Source: Limnephilus marmoratus (taxonomy: Eukaryota; Arthropoda; Insecta; Trichoptera; Limnephilidae). From it: DNA of 64,000 nucleotides. Of this stretch, positions 44,801 through 54,845 are shown in pieces; the first letter of the stretch is position 1; every line of letters starts with the position of its first letter. Below the pieces are notes generated by a model. The model had not been told where the DNA came from. It was given only the letters and a program-made list of their open reading frames with translations, and searched no databases. The position numbers and the translations under genes were made by a program. The stretch covers positions 8,060,001-8,124,000 of the forward strand of contig OU862913.1 in NCBI GenBank assembly GCA_917880885.1, in the 5' to 3' direction.

Positions 44801-46860
44801 GTGTAACATGGTTTGTGCCCCTTTATACCGCCTGCTCGCGTCAATTTTAAAAAACAGCCTACGTTTTCAAGTAGTTTAGCGGCTACGCTAGGTTTGTGTA
44901 ACATGGTTTGTGCCCCTGTATACCGCCTGCTCGCGTCAATTTTAAAAAACAGCCTACGTTTTCAAGTAGTTTAGCGGCTACGCTAGGTTTGTGTAACATG
45001 GTTTGTGCCCCTTTATACCGCCTGCTCGCGTCAATTTTAAAAAACAGCCTACGTTTTCAAGTAGTTTAACGGCTACGCTAGGTTTGTGTCACATGGTTTG
45101 TGCCCCTTTATACCGCCTGCTCGCGTCAATTTAAAAAAATATCCCTGTTTTCAAGTAGTTTAGCGTTTACGCCAAAAGTGAGTAAAATTTATAAAAAATA
45201 ATTACTTAAGTTAGTTATTGATATGGCAACACTTAATTTTATGTGGCTGTTTCTATGACTTTAAACTGTCATAATACTTCCAATATGTCGATTTTCATGT
45301 ATGCGTATAGAAAATTTTAAAGTCGTGTAACTTTGTTAATATTGCTTTCCGAAAAAAAATTCTTTCGGATTCGGATTCTCCAGCCAATAGTTAGTATAAA
45401 AAAAAAGTTTTATTATTTTGGAAGACCTTCCGTAAACCGAAATTAAGCCGAAGATTTATTATCTACATTGAGTAAAGGGAAAATTTTTTCAAAATTAGAT
45501 TTGAACGACGCTTTCGCCCAAGCGATTAAACGAAAAATCACAAAAATATTGTGTCTTATCAACGCATATCGGTTTGTTTAAATATAAAGTTCTTCCATAT
45601 GAGTTAGCTTCTAGTCCGAGTTCATTCGCAAACGTAGTAAACTCAGTAATGTCTGGGGTAAAAGGGGTCATAACATATTTTGAAGATATTTTGATTTTCG
45701 AAGAAGACCTGGCCGAGCATAACAGGAACTTAAGAGCGGCCTTAGAAAGATTGAATGACGCAGACAATTAATTGTGACAAAAGTTTGTTCCATCAAGAAG
45801 CCGTAGAGTTGGTAGAGTTGCGCCCCGACAAGGCGAAGGTCCTAGGTTCAAGTACCAGATGTGACCGAATCGTTTTATGATTTTTCTGTTCACAGATTTT
45901 CGATCGAGTTTCTCTAAAATTGCCATCATGTAATTTAATATTATAATTTGAGGTACGACATACGTTTATAAATACTTAATTCAGTTAAAACTTTTGCATT
46001 AATATTCAAGAAACTTAAAAAAAATAACATAAAAAAATATTTGATTTTACCTTCCATTTGGTGAATTCTTTCAGATTGCTCCAAGCATTCCTTTTTAATA
46101 TCTGGGAGTTTGATATCCGCTCCTGAATATGAAATTTCTATTTCTTCTCTTCCTGGTTCTGCTTTGTTGATGACTTCCTCTATATTAGAATGTTCCGTTG
46201 GACTTGTTTCACCTGATGACAGAAAAGTCTAAATTAAATATAGTTTTATTAAATGGAAAGCTTGTTAAGCTGATCGACTTTCTATTACTTGATTATAGTG
46301 ACGCAAACCGCAAATTAAAACCATGAATCATTATAAAATACTTCACGATTTTGAATGATGTTTCAACTTGCTGATAATCGTATTGCGTACGCCGTTTGCC
46401 CCCTTTACTAATCTAAATGTTGTATTTAGTGATAGTTTGGGAATCGTCGAAAACGGGCAATATAAAAGAAGAGGAACGACGTTGTATAACATTAGGTTAG
46501 GAGTGGCATAAACAATGTAATCGTAAGCATTTTAACGCAGCAACGCAAAAACCAGCCGTATTTTCATCTGGCATGGATTTATTTTTGTGAGAAATGTTGT
46601 CACTTATTTGAAGAAAAATAAAAACAATCCATGAAATAAGAAACTAAGTCAGCTCTTGTGATACATTACTTACAGTTAGTTGGTCAACTAAGATTATTTG
46701 ATTATTGCAATGATAAAAAAATACCTGAATTATTTTCGCATATAGATTCCAAGAATTCATTTTTGATGAATGGATAATACATGTCAGTTTCCGCAAACAT
46801 CTCACAAGCACTCTCTTCCGCACTTGTGCCTGGTTCTAACTTGATGGATGTGGAATCCAT
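38014..46860 (-). CDS. Polydactyl C2H2 zinc-finger gene, four exons
   Basis: The only clear host gene. Exons on the minus strand are 46860-46725, 46212-46051, 39245-39090 and 38882-38014, all with GT/AG borders and all introns in phase 1. Exons 1-3 encode homologous acidic modules of the type IKxEPG ... [11 protein letters not shown]. Exon 4 carries ten fingers. Such proteins are sequence-specific DNA binders in the nucleus, probably transcription regulators. Exon 3 contains an in-frame TAA (39130-39132), so the full-length splice form gives about 136 residues. Because every intron is phase 1, joining exon 2 directly to exon 4 keeps the frame and would give about 388 residues. It could be functional through exon skipping or be a young pseudogene. 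Confidence 0.72.
39090..39245 (-). CDS. C2H2 gene exon 3, with in-frame stop
   Basis: Acceptor gttattccag, donor gtaatat. Encodes [20 protein letters not shown] then [17 protein letters not shown], stop, [14 protein letters not shown]. Comparison with exon 2 ([10 protein letters not shown]) shows that the TAA at 39130-39132 replaces a glutamate codon (GAA). The exon is 156 bases with matching phases, so skipping it is neutral for the frame. MDAVPIK could also serve as an alternative start, but the TAA would still end it. Confidence 0.8.
39246..41205. other. AT-rich intron sequence
   Basis: Part of the intron between exons 2 and 3 of the C2H2 gene. Strongly AT-rich, with no coding region or named repeat recognised. 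The stretch 39590-39650 (caacatgtttcaataacaac) may be an old dispersed repeat. Confidence 0.45.
41590..42085 (+). pseudogene. Gypsy-C gag capsid part
   Basis: In shifting frames the sequence gives [40 protein letters not shown], then [20 protein letters not shown] and [20 protein letters not shown]. This matches the capsid domain of Mag/K02A2.6-type gags. A frameshift near 41705, a TGA at 41855 and a TAG at 42044 interrupt it. The Helitron follows directly. Confidence 0.7.
42092..42546 (+). mobile_element. Short Helitron-like element
   Basis: Starts TCCTACTAATCTTACTAATA, followed by 'tttgttactctttcacgcga' and 'aactactgaatggattttaa', and ends gccgggggcaaaagCTAGT. TC start, CTAG end and insertion between A and T are Helitron features. 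These consensus blocks recur in lepidopteran genomes as far as I recall. The middle (42295-42520) is a purine, G-run-rich tract. Confidence 0.75.
42690..42895 (+). pseudogene. Gypsy-C gag zinc knuckles
   Basis: Two knuckles in one frame, [13 protein letters not shown] (C-x2-C-x4-H-x4-C) and [15 protein letters not shown] (one extra residue before the last cysteine), in a lysine-rich context. They are the RNA-binding tail of gag. The frame is open for 66 codons and then stops. Confidence 0.8.
42940..43289 (+). pseudogene. Gypsy-C protease
   Basis: Begins with the catalytic [20 protein letters not shown] and runs through [18 protein letters not shown] to [11 protein letters not shown], the standard end landmark. 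The DSG triad is present, but a stop (TAA near 42937) just before it disconnects it from gag. The frame closes at 43289. Confidence 0.8.
43300..43603 (+). pseudogene. Gypsy-C RT, first part
   Basis: Encodes [40 protein letters not shown] and [20 protein letters not shown], the N-terminal RT blocks. It ends at MEDL, where the inverted-repeat element is inserted. The sequence resumes at 45450. Confidence 0.8.
43604..45449. mobile_element. Inverted-repeat DNA transposon with internal satellite
   Basis: The TIRs start GG(AA/CT)TAATTTCGGTTTACGG and continue for about 150 bases with good match (43604-43765 against 45300-45449). GAAGATTT is duplicated exactly on both sides (43596-43603, 45450-45457). 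Removing the element and one copy restores the RT reading frame ([13 protein letters not shown]). A second partial copy of the left end lies at 43808-43930. It has no transposase. The 8-base TSD fits hAT or Merlin-like elements, but the GG-starting ends do not allow a firm class. Confidence 0.9.
44124..45172 (+). repeat. 95-bp satellite array, eleven units
   Basis: Units start with gctaggtttgtgtaacatgg at 44124, 44219, 44315, 44410, 44507, 44602, 44697, 44792, 44887, 44982 and 45077. The period is 95-97, varying only in the A-run before 'cagcctacg'. Identity between units is about 98% apart from the last partial one. The array fills the centre of the inverted-repeat transposon. Confidence 0.97.
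45450..45771 (+). pseudogene. Gypsy-C RT, second part
   Basis: Resumes with [20 protein letters not shown]; after frame changes (near 45570) follow [20 protein letters not shown] and [20 protein letters not shown]. The catalytic box reads YFED where Gypsy RT has YxDD, so even without the frameshifts the enzyme would be dead. A stop at 45771 ends the similarity. Confidence 0.8.
45800..45880 (+). repeat. tRNA-like sequence, possible SINE head
   Basis: 'gtagagttggtagagttgcg' resembles an A-box/D-arm and 'ctaggttcaagtacc' a T-arm/B-box (GGTTCAAGTACC). The acceptor stem does not pair well. It may be a decayed tRNA or a SINE remnant. Confidence 0.45.
46051..46212 (-). CDS. C2H2 gene exon 2
   Basis: Acceptor cttttctgtcatcag, donor gtaaaat. 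Its 162 bases encode [20 protein letters not shown] then [20 protein letters not shown] and [14 protein letters not shown]. Intact, acidic, and homologous to exons 1 and 3. The role of the module is unknown to me; acidic N-terminal segments in such proteins may contact co-regulators. Confidence 0.82.
46725..46860 (-). CDS. C2H2 gene exon 1
   Basis: Starts ATG at 46860 in a good context (aaaatcATGg) and encodes [20 protein letters not shown] then [20 protein letters not shown] before donor gtatttt. The MDxxxIKxEPG opening matches exon 3 ([11 protein letters not shown]), which supports the start and shows that the two exons are duplicates. Confidence 0.8.
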
Positions 46861-47860
46861 GATTTTACGTTGTTGTGTATATCTGAATTTAAGAAAAGAT
46901 TTAAAAAAGCGGATTTAAGAAAATGGAGCAAAAATAAATCCAAAATTCATTAATAGTTCCAAACCAGTTTTCAATTGTCATACCCCAATGACAGCTGTTT
47001 TACTTCGGAACTAAACGATTTGTTGTGGTGTTGTAAAATACAAGACGATATAGAGATTACTTTGTTAATACCAAGTCGAACTTTATAACAAGGTTGAAGG
47101 ATTTCTTGAGAGAGGGATTGAACCCCTTAAGAGGTAATAGCACCGGTGAGAAATCTCGACGGTAGGTATTTTAAAAGATTCTCGCTATCGCACCGCGCTC
47201 AAAAAAGAACTAGCTATCGATGTGTTGGTGAGACCACGTGAGTGTTTGGCTTGTACACCCTCTCGCCCCCTTTGCGTCTCATGCCTACCGTCTTTCGCCT
47301 CATACCGCCATATCCAATATTCTGTTTAGATAAAGCATGTTTCGACTTATTTCGTCGCTAATGAAGTTTTTGAATCGGCCTTGCGGTGTGACAGAAAAAG
47401 GGCCCATTATTTTTAAACGCACGAGGTCTGCTATTGTCGGTTATTTATAAATATCGTCGATAGGTATTGTAACAATGTCTTCTGTTCACGCTTATTACCG
47501 ACAAATTACGAATTATTTTACTAGAACTCTATGTAGGTTAGTAGTTTTAAAGTTTTCACTGTATTTGCGTTTATAAATATGCAGTCAAACCAACTACATC
47601 GAATTATTATATACATACATATGATTATTCTCTATGATACATTAGTTATTATTGAAAATTAGTATTAACCTCTCAGGCCTCGGGCCTGTTTTTCGAAAAG
47701 TCAAAATATTTCCGCTTTCCAATAAATTCCAAATAACTTTAATATTTGTGAACGCATCCGAAAACTAAAAACTGTTTTTGAAAGATGATGAAATACGCTT
47801 TCAAATTTTATAATTCGAAATAAACATATAATTTTGTTTTTATTTTATTAATAACTAGCA
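46861..47860. other. Region upstream of the C2H2 gene
   Basis: Expected to hold the promoter on the minus strand, but no TATA or initiator motif can be singled out. No other coding region is visible. Confidence 0.4.
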
Positions 47861-48150
47861 GACCCGGCCACACGTTGCTGTGGCTAACGAAACACAACGC
47901 CATTTACCCAACCTTTATAAAATCCACACCATCCGCTCGCCAGCTGCCCGCTGCGCGCTGCCCTTTGCCTAAATTGAATATTTGAATTTCTTGGCTTTTC
48001 TCTACTATAATAAGCATTTATTATACACATAAACCTTCCTCTTAAATCACTCTATCTATTGGTGAAAACCGCATGAAAATCTGTTGCGTAGTTTAAAAGA
48101 TTTATGCGCACATACATTTTGAGCGACTTCATTTTATACTATGTAATGAT
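47861..48150. repeat. Dispersed repeat fragment
   Basis: 'actagcagacccggccacac' to 'tactatgtaatgatgatg'. It shares 'ctctatctattggtgaaaac' and 'cgcatgaaaatc' with the palindromic element at 48267-50896. Probably a diverged relative or the 3' end of another element. Confidence 0.5.
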
Positions 48151-48967
48151 GATGATACCACAAAACTTAAATTTCTACTCATATAATTTGGCACTTACCT
48201 ATCTTATTAAAAAAAAAACTCAAAAATGCATATGCAACAAAAATGTATTTTTGACCGATTATCTCTATCTCTACATATTATAAAGTCCCCCGCGCCATCT
48301 GTCTGTCTATTCGCGATAAACTCGAAAACTACTGAACGGATTTTCCTGCGGTTTTCACCAATATACAGAGTATTTCGTGAGGAAGGTTTAAGTATGCAAT
48401 TTGTCAATGATTTGTGTAAATTGGTTGAAACATAACGATAATTGTTAGAAGTGTCGGAAATAAGTCCAGCCGCCTGGTAGCTTTCATCGAAAACGCTGCA
48501 CAATCCTTTTGGGATATAACCAGGGCTGGGCAAAATACATGCTTTGCTGTAATTGAAATACAAATTACAAAATACTTTTTCGCATGTATTTAAAATACGA
48601 AATACAAAATACTTTCAAGTCATGTATTTGAAATACAAAATACAAAATACAGTATTTTAACCATTTTTTTCTTTCAAATACAAAATACAAATTACAAAAT
48701 ACAAAATACATTTGGTTTTGGTAGAACCTTTGGTTGCAATAAATTGTCATAAATGCCCTTATCTAAGGGTGCGTTTAAATAGAAGCAATGTTGAGCAGAG
48801 TGAAACAGAGACGTGCAAAAATTGACCAATCATATTGCTCAAAAGACACATCTCATCTCCGCTTCACTTGTAAAATTTGTGGTAAAGGACTCAGGTGTTA
48901 GGTAATATAATAATAATATATTATTATTATAACACGACATTTGTATAGCGCTATTTTGTTTTATTTC

Positions 48968-49882
48968 TAGTGACCGACCGAAGGTTCGGTTTCGGTTTCG
49001 TCAAGGTTCGGTAAAAAAATCTAGTTTCGGCATCAGTTTCGGTTTCGGCAGAAAATCTGCCGAACCTTCGGCCGCACCGAAACTCTGCATTTGTGAATTA
49101 TCGCGTGCCGTTTGACTGACTTCCGGTGAGTTCGTGGCTCGTGTGTCATCCACCATCATCAACTGAGTTCGCTGGCCGGTCCGGCGTGCTTGTATTGTGA
49201 GTTTATGTAATCACAAACTTCAATTATTTTTATTTATTTCATTCTATATTTAATTTTATTTAACAAGTGTAAATAAAAATTAAAATCTAATCTCCTTCAA
49301 CGGAAGCGATCTTCTGAATAGTCCCTCCTTTGATGTGCTTGGTGTAAGGCCCTCCGTTCATGGAGATACTTACAATCTTCGTAATTGTGACGAAACCACA
49401 AGTACCCTGTTGATATACATACTACTTTTTAATGCTAGTCTCCGTACACGGCGCTATCCGAAATATACTATATAGTCACATGAGAACGGGTCGTTTCTAT
49501 GACTCATTCTTGAGTTCAACAGCTCGGCTGTGGAACCCGGCCTCTATGTTTCCTCCCTCCTTCCTCTCCCCAAAAAGACCCTCCATACAGCATCTTCAAA
49601 GATGACATACGCCCTGAGGGAAATTATTTTTCTCTGGGTCTCTCATGTGGAGTTAATGTAAAAAAATGTTGTGATTGTAAACGCAATTAAAATTATAGTA
49701 CTCAATTTATGAGGTCCTTACTTTATAGTGAATAAAAGTGTAAAAAATAAGCCGAATTTCAGTAAACAATAGATTTTTAACATGTCTAAAAAAGTTTCGG
49801 TTTCGGTTTCGGCCGAAACTGAGAAAGATATCGAATATTCGGTTTCGTTTTCGGTAGAAAATCCTGTTTCGGTCGGACACTA
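48968..49882. mobile_element. hAT-2 non-autonomous element inside hAT-1
   Basis: Ends TAGTGACCGACCGAA and TTCGGTCGGACACTA, with 8-base flanks tttatttc and gttatttc (7 of 8 match). 'ttcggtttcgg' motifs are repeated near both ends. It contains a LINE fragment (49478-49660). Confidence 0.85.
49478..49660 (+). mobile_element. LINE C-terminal fragment within hAT-2
   Basis: Encodes HMRTGRFYDSFLSSTARLWN then PASMFPPSFLSPKRPSIQ, the end of a Jockey/CR1-type LINE RT. Same family as 28255-28540. Confidence 0.65.
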
Positions 49883-50896
49883 GTTATTTCTCTTCAAGTG
49901 CGCTCTACTGTAATTAACTTAAAAATAGTTTAGTATTCAGTCAAATTATTCCTATAGTGCTTGATCTAATACTATGACACAAAAATGTACAATACAAAGC
50001 AATGACAAGCATTACATAATATGATACAAATATGATAGAAAATGTACAATAACAGTGCTATTATAGCACAGGACGTGTTGCCAACTCTAAATATTAACAC
50101 ACATAACATATAGCTCTGGATTCTAGCGTTTTTAGTCTACGTATTATCTATGTCAGTTTATTTTTCATTATCATTATTAAGATCGCTAAATGTATTTGAA
50201 AATGTATTTTGAAGCCATAAGTATTTGAAATACAAATTACAAAATACCTCAGCCCCATGTAATTGAAATACCAATTACAAAATACATTTTTAGGAAGTAA
50301 TTGAAATACAAATACAAAATACGTATTTGTATTTCAAATACGTATTTCAATTACAAGTATTTCAAATACTGCCCAGCCCTGGATATAACAAAACAATTAA
50401 TGGTGGGATATTCCTCTTTTATAGATCTACAAAAAAGTCCGCGAAGGCATATATCTATCTTTTACGGATAGCTTACTATACACATTATATCTAAAATGCA
50501 ATTGATAAGAATAATAAGATAAGAAGATAGAATGCGTATAGTAAAAGATAGATATATGCCATCGCGGACTTTTTTGTAGATCTATAAAAGAGGAATATCC
50601 CACCAAGCGTTGTTTTGTTATATCCCAAAAGGATTAGGCAGCGTTTTCGATGAAAGCTACCAGGCGGCTGGAATTTTTCCGACACTTCTAACAATTATCG
50701 TTATGTTTCAACCAATTTACACAAATCCTTGACAAATTACATACGTAAACCTTCCTCACGAAACACTCTATCTATTGGTGAAAACCGCATGAAAATCCGT
50801 TCAGTAGTTTTCGAGTTTATCGCGAACAGACAGACAGACAGACAGACAGACAGAAAGACGGCGCGGGGGACTTTACTTTATAATATGTAGAGATAA

Positions 50897-51440
50897 AAAA
50901 GGTTTAAAAATAGCCCACCTTAAGTTTTTTTCTAATTAAAATTACGATAACGAAAAAGATAAAAGCACTTACATATTTTATTAGACAATTAAATCTAAAT
51001 GGATTTATTGTGTTGTGTGTATCATACGTGTGAGTTGACATGTTTGTAAATAATAATGTTTAAAATGTTAGATATATCGCTTGCTGAGGTTTGATTTGTA
51101 CTCCTGTATTTTTGAGTTTCTTTAAGCAGTAAATACAAAAAAGGATGTGTTAGTTCGTTCAAAATTCAATAAAAAATGTTGGTCTTTTACCTATAGATAG
51201 ATTTACCTACACATTTTTTTTAAATATTTATTACAGTCAGTTTGAAATAAAGGAAACAAATATATAATTTTTTTAAACTTCAAAACTTTTTATTTTTATT
51301 TTCAACTTTATAAAACCTTAAATTGTAATATTTAATTACATGAAGACAATATTAGCGAAACTTCAACCCAAGGCTTCAGGCCCAACTTCATAGTACAAAA
51401 AAAAAGTGCAAAAATCACTTACTTCGCAATTTTTGCAATA
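50897..51440. other. Gene-free AT-rich stretch
   Basis: No coding region or recognisable repeat. Confidence 0.4.
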
Positions 51441-51449
51441 AAATAAAAG

Positions 51450-52835
51450 CACTTAGAAAAAAAACCAACAACGCTAAAGGCTTTGTACCAGTTCACATAA
51501 GGAAAAAGGTTGAAGCAAACGTTTTACGTATGAGAAAAGCTATAGTTTGAGCAGTAAATTACAGAAAAGAGCAAGAAAACACGGCACAAAGTGATAAAGT
51601 AAAAAATCTGAAAATGGACAAAAAAATGCCGCAAACCATGTTTTTGGTGATCATACAAAATGTTCGTCATACTATTGCAAGTCGGAGAAGTATACTAATG
51701 ATCCAAATTTAGTAAGCGATCTTCAAGATTGTGGAACAGGACTGATATTCAACAATTATTGTCGTCTCTAATAGCAAATGCAGAAAGTCTTATTATTAAC
51801 GTGACAAATAACACTGTGGAGCAATTCAACAACGTTATAGCCAAATTTATAGGCGGAAAAAGAGCAAATTTTACAAAAATGGGATAACTTCAGCAGTTGA
51901 GCTTCTTGAGCAGTAACTTCGTGGAATAGTGAAATGACAACCCATTCACGAATACAAAAAAAATCCAAGGCCACAGTCCTGGCAACTACACGAAGCATTT
52001 TATTGAAAGAAAACGACGTTCGAAGGAGACAATACAGAGGTGTCGAAAAATAAAACTAAGGTATTACGAAAACACGACAGAAAAGAGAAAAAAAGTTGCA
52101 GGGCCTGATGAAAATTATGGTCAATTGGAATTAGATCCAGATATGCCAGCTGAATTATTTGAAACGATAAAGAGGAATTTTTCAAAGAATTATCTCCATC
52201 GAATAAGGATGAACTCGAAAGGAATACGGTGGGCCAAAGCAATAATAATTTGTGGACAATTGAAAGGCGTAAGCGGCTTACAGCTTCTAACTTTGGACAA
52301 AAATATGTAAGCTACGGCCAAAAACTTCAGTTGCGAGAGTATTAAACTCGCTACTGTACTCGCCATTTAAAGGAAATATGGCCACAAATTATGGGAAAGA
52401 AAATGAAAACCAAGCAATTGAGCAATTTACAAAAGAAACAAAATTAGAGGTATTCGCCTGTGGACTATTTATCGATGAAAACAAAAACTTTTTAGCGGCA
52501 AGTCCGGATGGCCTTTTTGGCAAGGATTCTATAATTGAAGTGAAATGCCCATATAGTATAGTAAATATGTCACCAGAAGAAGGATTTGAACAAAAAAAAT
52601 TGATAACTGTAAAATTGAAGACAATGCTTCAACATTAAAACGGAATCACAATTACTTCTACCAAGTACAAGGCCAGTTACACATTACTCGTCGTAAATAC
52701 TGTTATTTTGTCGTGTGGAGTCCTAAAGGTTTGCCGTATGAAAAAATTGAAAGGGACGATTCAATCTGGCAAAAAATTGAACCACTGTTAGAAAAACTTC
52801 TACCACCAATGCCTTTTACCAGAAACAATTGACGG
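51450..52835 (+). pseudogene. Mutator-like transposase domain plus YqaJ-type nuclease, pseudogene
   Basis: Across several frames the plus strand reads KVEANVLRMRKAI, FGDHTKCSSYYCKSEKYTND, then LIINVTNNTVEQFNNVIAKF and IGGKRANF. I know this pattern from insect proteins annotated with a Mutator-like transposase domain. It then gives EEFFKELSPSNKDELERN, LWTIERRKRLTASNFGQ and a YqaJ (lambda-exonuclease-like) domain: MATNYGKENENQAIEQF, FLAASPDGLFGKDSIIEVKC and YFYQVQGQLHITRRKY. The nuclease residues (D of SPDG, E and K of EVK, Q of YQVQGQL) are all present. At least five stops or frameshifts inactivate it. No introns or terminal repeats were identified. Confidence 0.8.
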
Positions 52836-53084
52836 TCGCATATCAAGAAATTTACCGGCGAGAGAAAGATCTAAATCATAAATTGTTTAAAATTCATTGT
52901 ATAGTGGTAAAAAATTTTGTACAATAAAGTGTTTACAAACAAAAAATTTCAATTAATCACTGAAGGCAATGTAAGCGACTCTCAACTAAAAATTTGAAAC
53001 AGATTTTTTTTAAAAACATAAACCTCACATTGGAGGCACCGAGGAAAAATAATCGCTCAGGGACTTTGTTGGAGAAGTTGTTGG
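52836..53084. other. Gene-free stretch
   Basis: No coding region seen. The motif aataaa near 52924 might be the old polyadenylation signal of the preceding gene. Confidence 0.35.
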
Positions 53085-53440
53085 ACATCATTGGAGAAGC
53101 TGTGTGGAGGGTATTTTTAGGATAAGGAAGGAAAGGAAGTTTTGGGTAGGGAAAAGGTAGGTAAAAGTATGAAATGATGGTGGAGAGTCCAGCTGTAGAG
53201 ATCAAAAGATCTTCCTCTTCCAGTTTCTCCCAATCCGGCCCGCCACGCAGTAAGTGGACAAAATTATCCGCCACCAAAACCCATGCAGACCTCATCCGTG
53301 AACCCGGGAACCCAGGCTCTGTCACCAAACATAGAGGACCACTTGCGGTGACCAAGTGGCGGGGGTGTTGGTTATCCAATAAATGGTTCCCGGGGCGATG
53401 GTACCTAAAACGCCTCCCAAATTGAAAATTTATTATAGTA
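53085..53440 (+). repeat. Dispersed repeat, copy 1
   Basis: 'ctgtgtggagggt', 'tctcccaatccggcc', 'gaacccgg', 'ccaataaatggttccc' and 'cgcctcccaaatt' recur in the same order at 54465-54845. GC-rich, ending in an A/T-rich tail, like a LINE 3' UTR. Frames on either strand are not conserved between the copies. Confidence 0.75.
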
Positions 53441-53809
53441 CTTGACATAAAAAAATTTAATTTTGCACAATTTTAGTATGAAAGCTCGGTCAGTATTGGT
53501 ATACCGCGATGAGTCACTAAACAGAAAAAAAACGAATAAAAAATATCGATTACTCGGGCAAGGACAACACTAGTCTACCGATAAAATTCTTTACATCACT
53601 ACTTCGCATTATATGTATGTATTTGTCAAACCCACGTTCCCCGGCCCCCCTCAGGAGAAATGAGCGAAAGGGACACCTGCACGTCGGGCCGAAAATACCT
53701 AAATAAAATCTTCGAAATCGATGTTTTGTATTCCCCATTTTTCTTCTCCAAAACTGGACGGATTTAAAAATTTTTTTTCACTAACTGTATTAAAAGAAAA
53801 TATTCTATG

Positions 53810-53965
53810 TCGGTACGTTTTGCTTTTTTTCAAAATACATTGTTTAGTTTGTATACTGAACGTTTTTTGACGGCGTTTAAATTAGGCAATTTTATTCATT
53901 TTTGGAAGGTCGTAACTTCTATGAGAAGTAAATTATCAAAAAAAACAAAACGTACCGACACGCTA
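53810..53965. mobile_element. Small MITE-like inverted repeat
   Basis: Begins tgtcggtacgttttg and ends caaaacgtaccgaca, an inverted pair of about 15 bases around 125 bases of AT-rich DNA. No TSD resolved. Confidence 0.65.
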
Positions 53966-54464
53966 GTGGTCAATATCTATATTATGTAAAAAAAAAATTT
54001 GCTCTAGGGTCAAAATCCAGAGAGATAAACGGGGAATACGTTTGTATAGAAAAGCGCAGCTAGTATTTCCTCTTAACGAAGATTTACGAATTGACGGAAA
54101 AACCTAACCAACAAAAGACTGACAGCAAGCGGCCATAGGTTACCCATAGAGAATAAGGAATTAAGAAAGGCTTTCATGTTTCCATGATGAAATCCCAGTG
54201 TTGAGACTAATTTCATAGGCAGGGTACCCGATGCATCGCTATTTAAAAAAATGATATCACTGCTCAAGCGAGCAAAAACATCAGAAGAATAATAATTATT
54301 TTTAAATGTTTGGTTTGGGGAAGGTTTAGTGAATAGTTTACATAAAATGTACATTGAGATGATTTACAGTAAAAACAGTTGAATTGCCAACAACAAATAA
54401 ACCAGGTAAAAAAATAATAGATCTTTTTTTATATTAGCTCCACCCAGGAGTCATCTTTGGGATA
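53966..54464. other. Gene-free stretch
   Basis: Nothing with coding or repeat signature was recognised between the small MITE and copy 2 of the dispersed repeat. Confidence 0.35.
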
Positions 54465-54845
54465 CTGTGTGGAGGGTCTTATAGGAAAGGAAGGAGAAGA
54501 AGTTTTGAGGAAAATGTATATTCTGGGTAGGAATCTGTGGGTCAGTGTGTCCAGACGTATGAATCCATCCCTCCCATTGCATTGTAGGGCGATGTTCCGA
54601 GAGAATACGGCTGAAGAAGTCAAAGAGACTACCTCAACCATTCTCTCCCAATCCGGCCTGCCATGCAGCTAGTGGGCAGACACATCCGCCACCAAGACCC
54701 GGACAAACTTCACCCCATGAACCCGGGTACCCCGGCTAATTTACCAAACCTAGCGAACCACTTGGGGTGACCTATGGCAGAAGTGTCGGTTGTCCAATAA
54801 ATAGTTCCCGTGGCGGCGGTACCCTTACCCGCCTCCCAAATTAAG
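54465..54845 (+). repeat. Dispersed repeat, copy 2
   Basis: Partner of 53085-53440, same orientation, about 80% alike by eye, with an additional central segment (54540-54620). Confidence 0.75.

Larger units (their letters stand above)
41206..45771 (+). mobile_element. Gypsy-C remnant (Mag/K02A2.6-like)
   Basis: Plus-strand pieces of gag, zinc knuckles, protease and RT in correct order but in many frames, lying in the intron of the C2H2 gene in antisense orientation to it. No LTRs were found, and RNase H and integrase are absent. A Helitron (42092-42546) and an inverted-repeat element (43604-45449) are inserted in it. Confidence 0.75.
48521..50381. mobile_element. hAT-1 non-autonomous element
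   Basis: Ends CAGGGCTGGGC ... GCCCAGCCCTG with exact TSD GATATAAC (48513-48520, 50382-50389). Subterminal DNA is packed with 'aaatacaaaatac' motifs in both orientations. No transposase. It is interrupted by hAT-2. Confidence 0.93.
48267..50896. mobile_element. Large palindromic (foldback) element split by hAT-1
   Basis: The left arm from 'atctctacatattataaagt' (48267) to 48520, continuing after hAT-1 at 50382-50477, is the reverse complement of 50532-50896. Shared blocks include 'cagccgcctggtagctttca', 'aacgataattgttagaagtg' and 'gggatattcctcttttatag'. Without the insertion it is about 770 bases with arms of about 350 and a loop near 50478-50531. The right arm has a (CAGA)n tract (50825-50853); the left has only a short GTCT stretch. 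Confidence 0.85.

Noticed and set aside
44124..45172. Regular repeat array resembling CRISPR
   Set aside because: The units are contiguous, with no unique spacers between them, and the array lies inside an insect transposon.
52957..53448. A 163-codon minus-strand frame
   Set aside because: It spans a dispersed repeat whose second copy (54465-54845) does not keep the frame.
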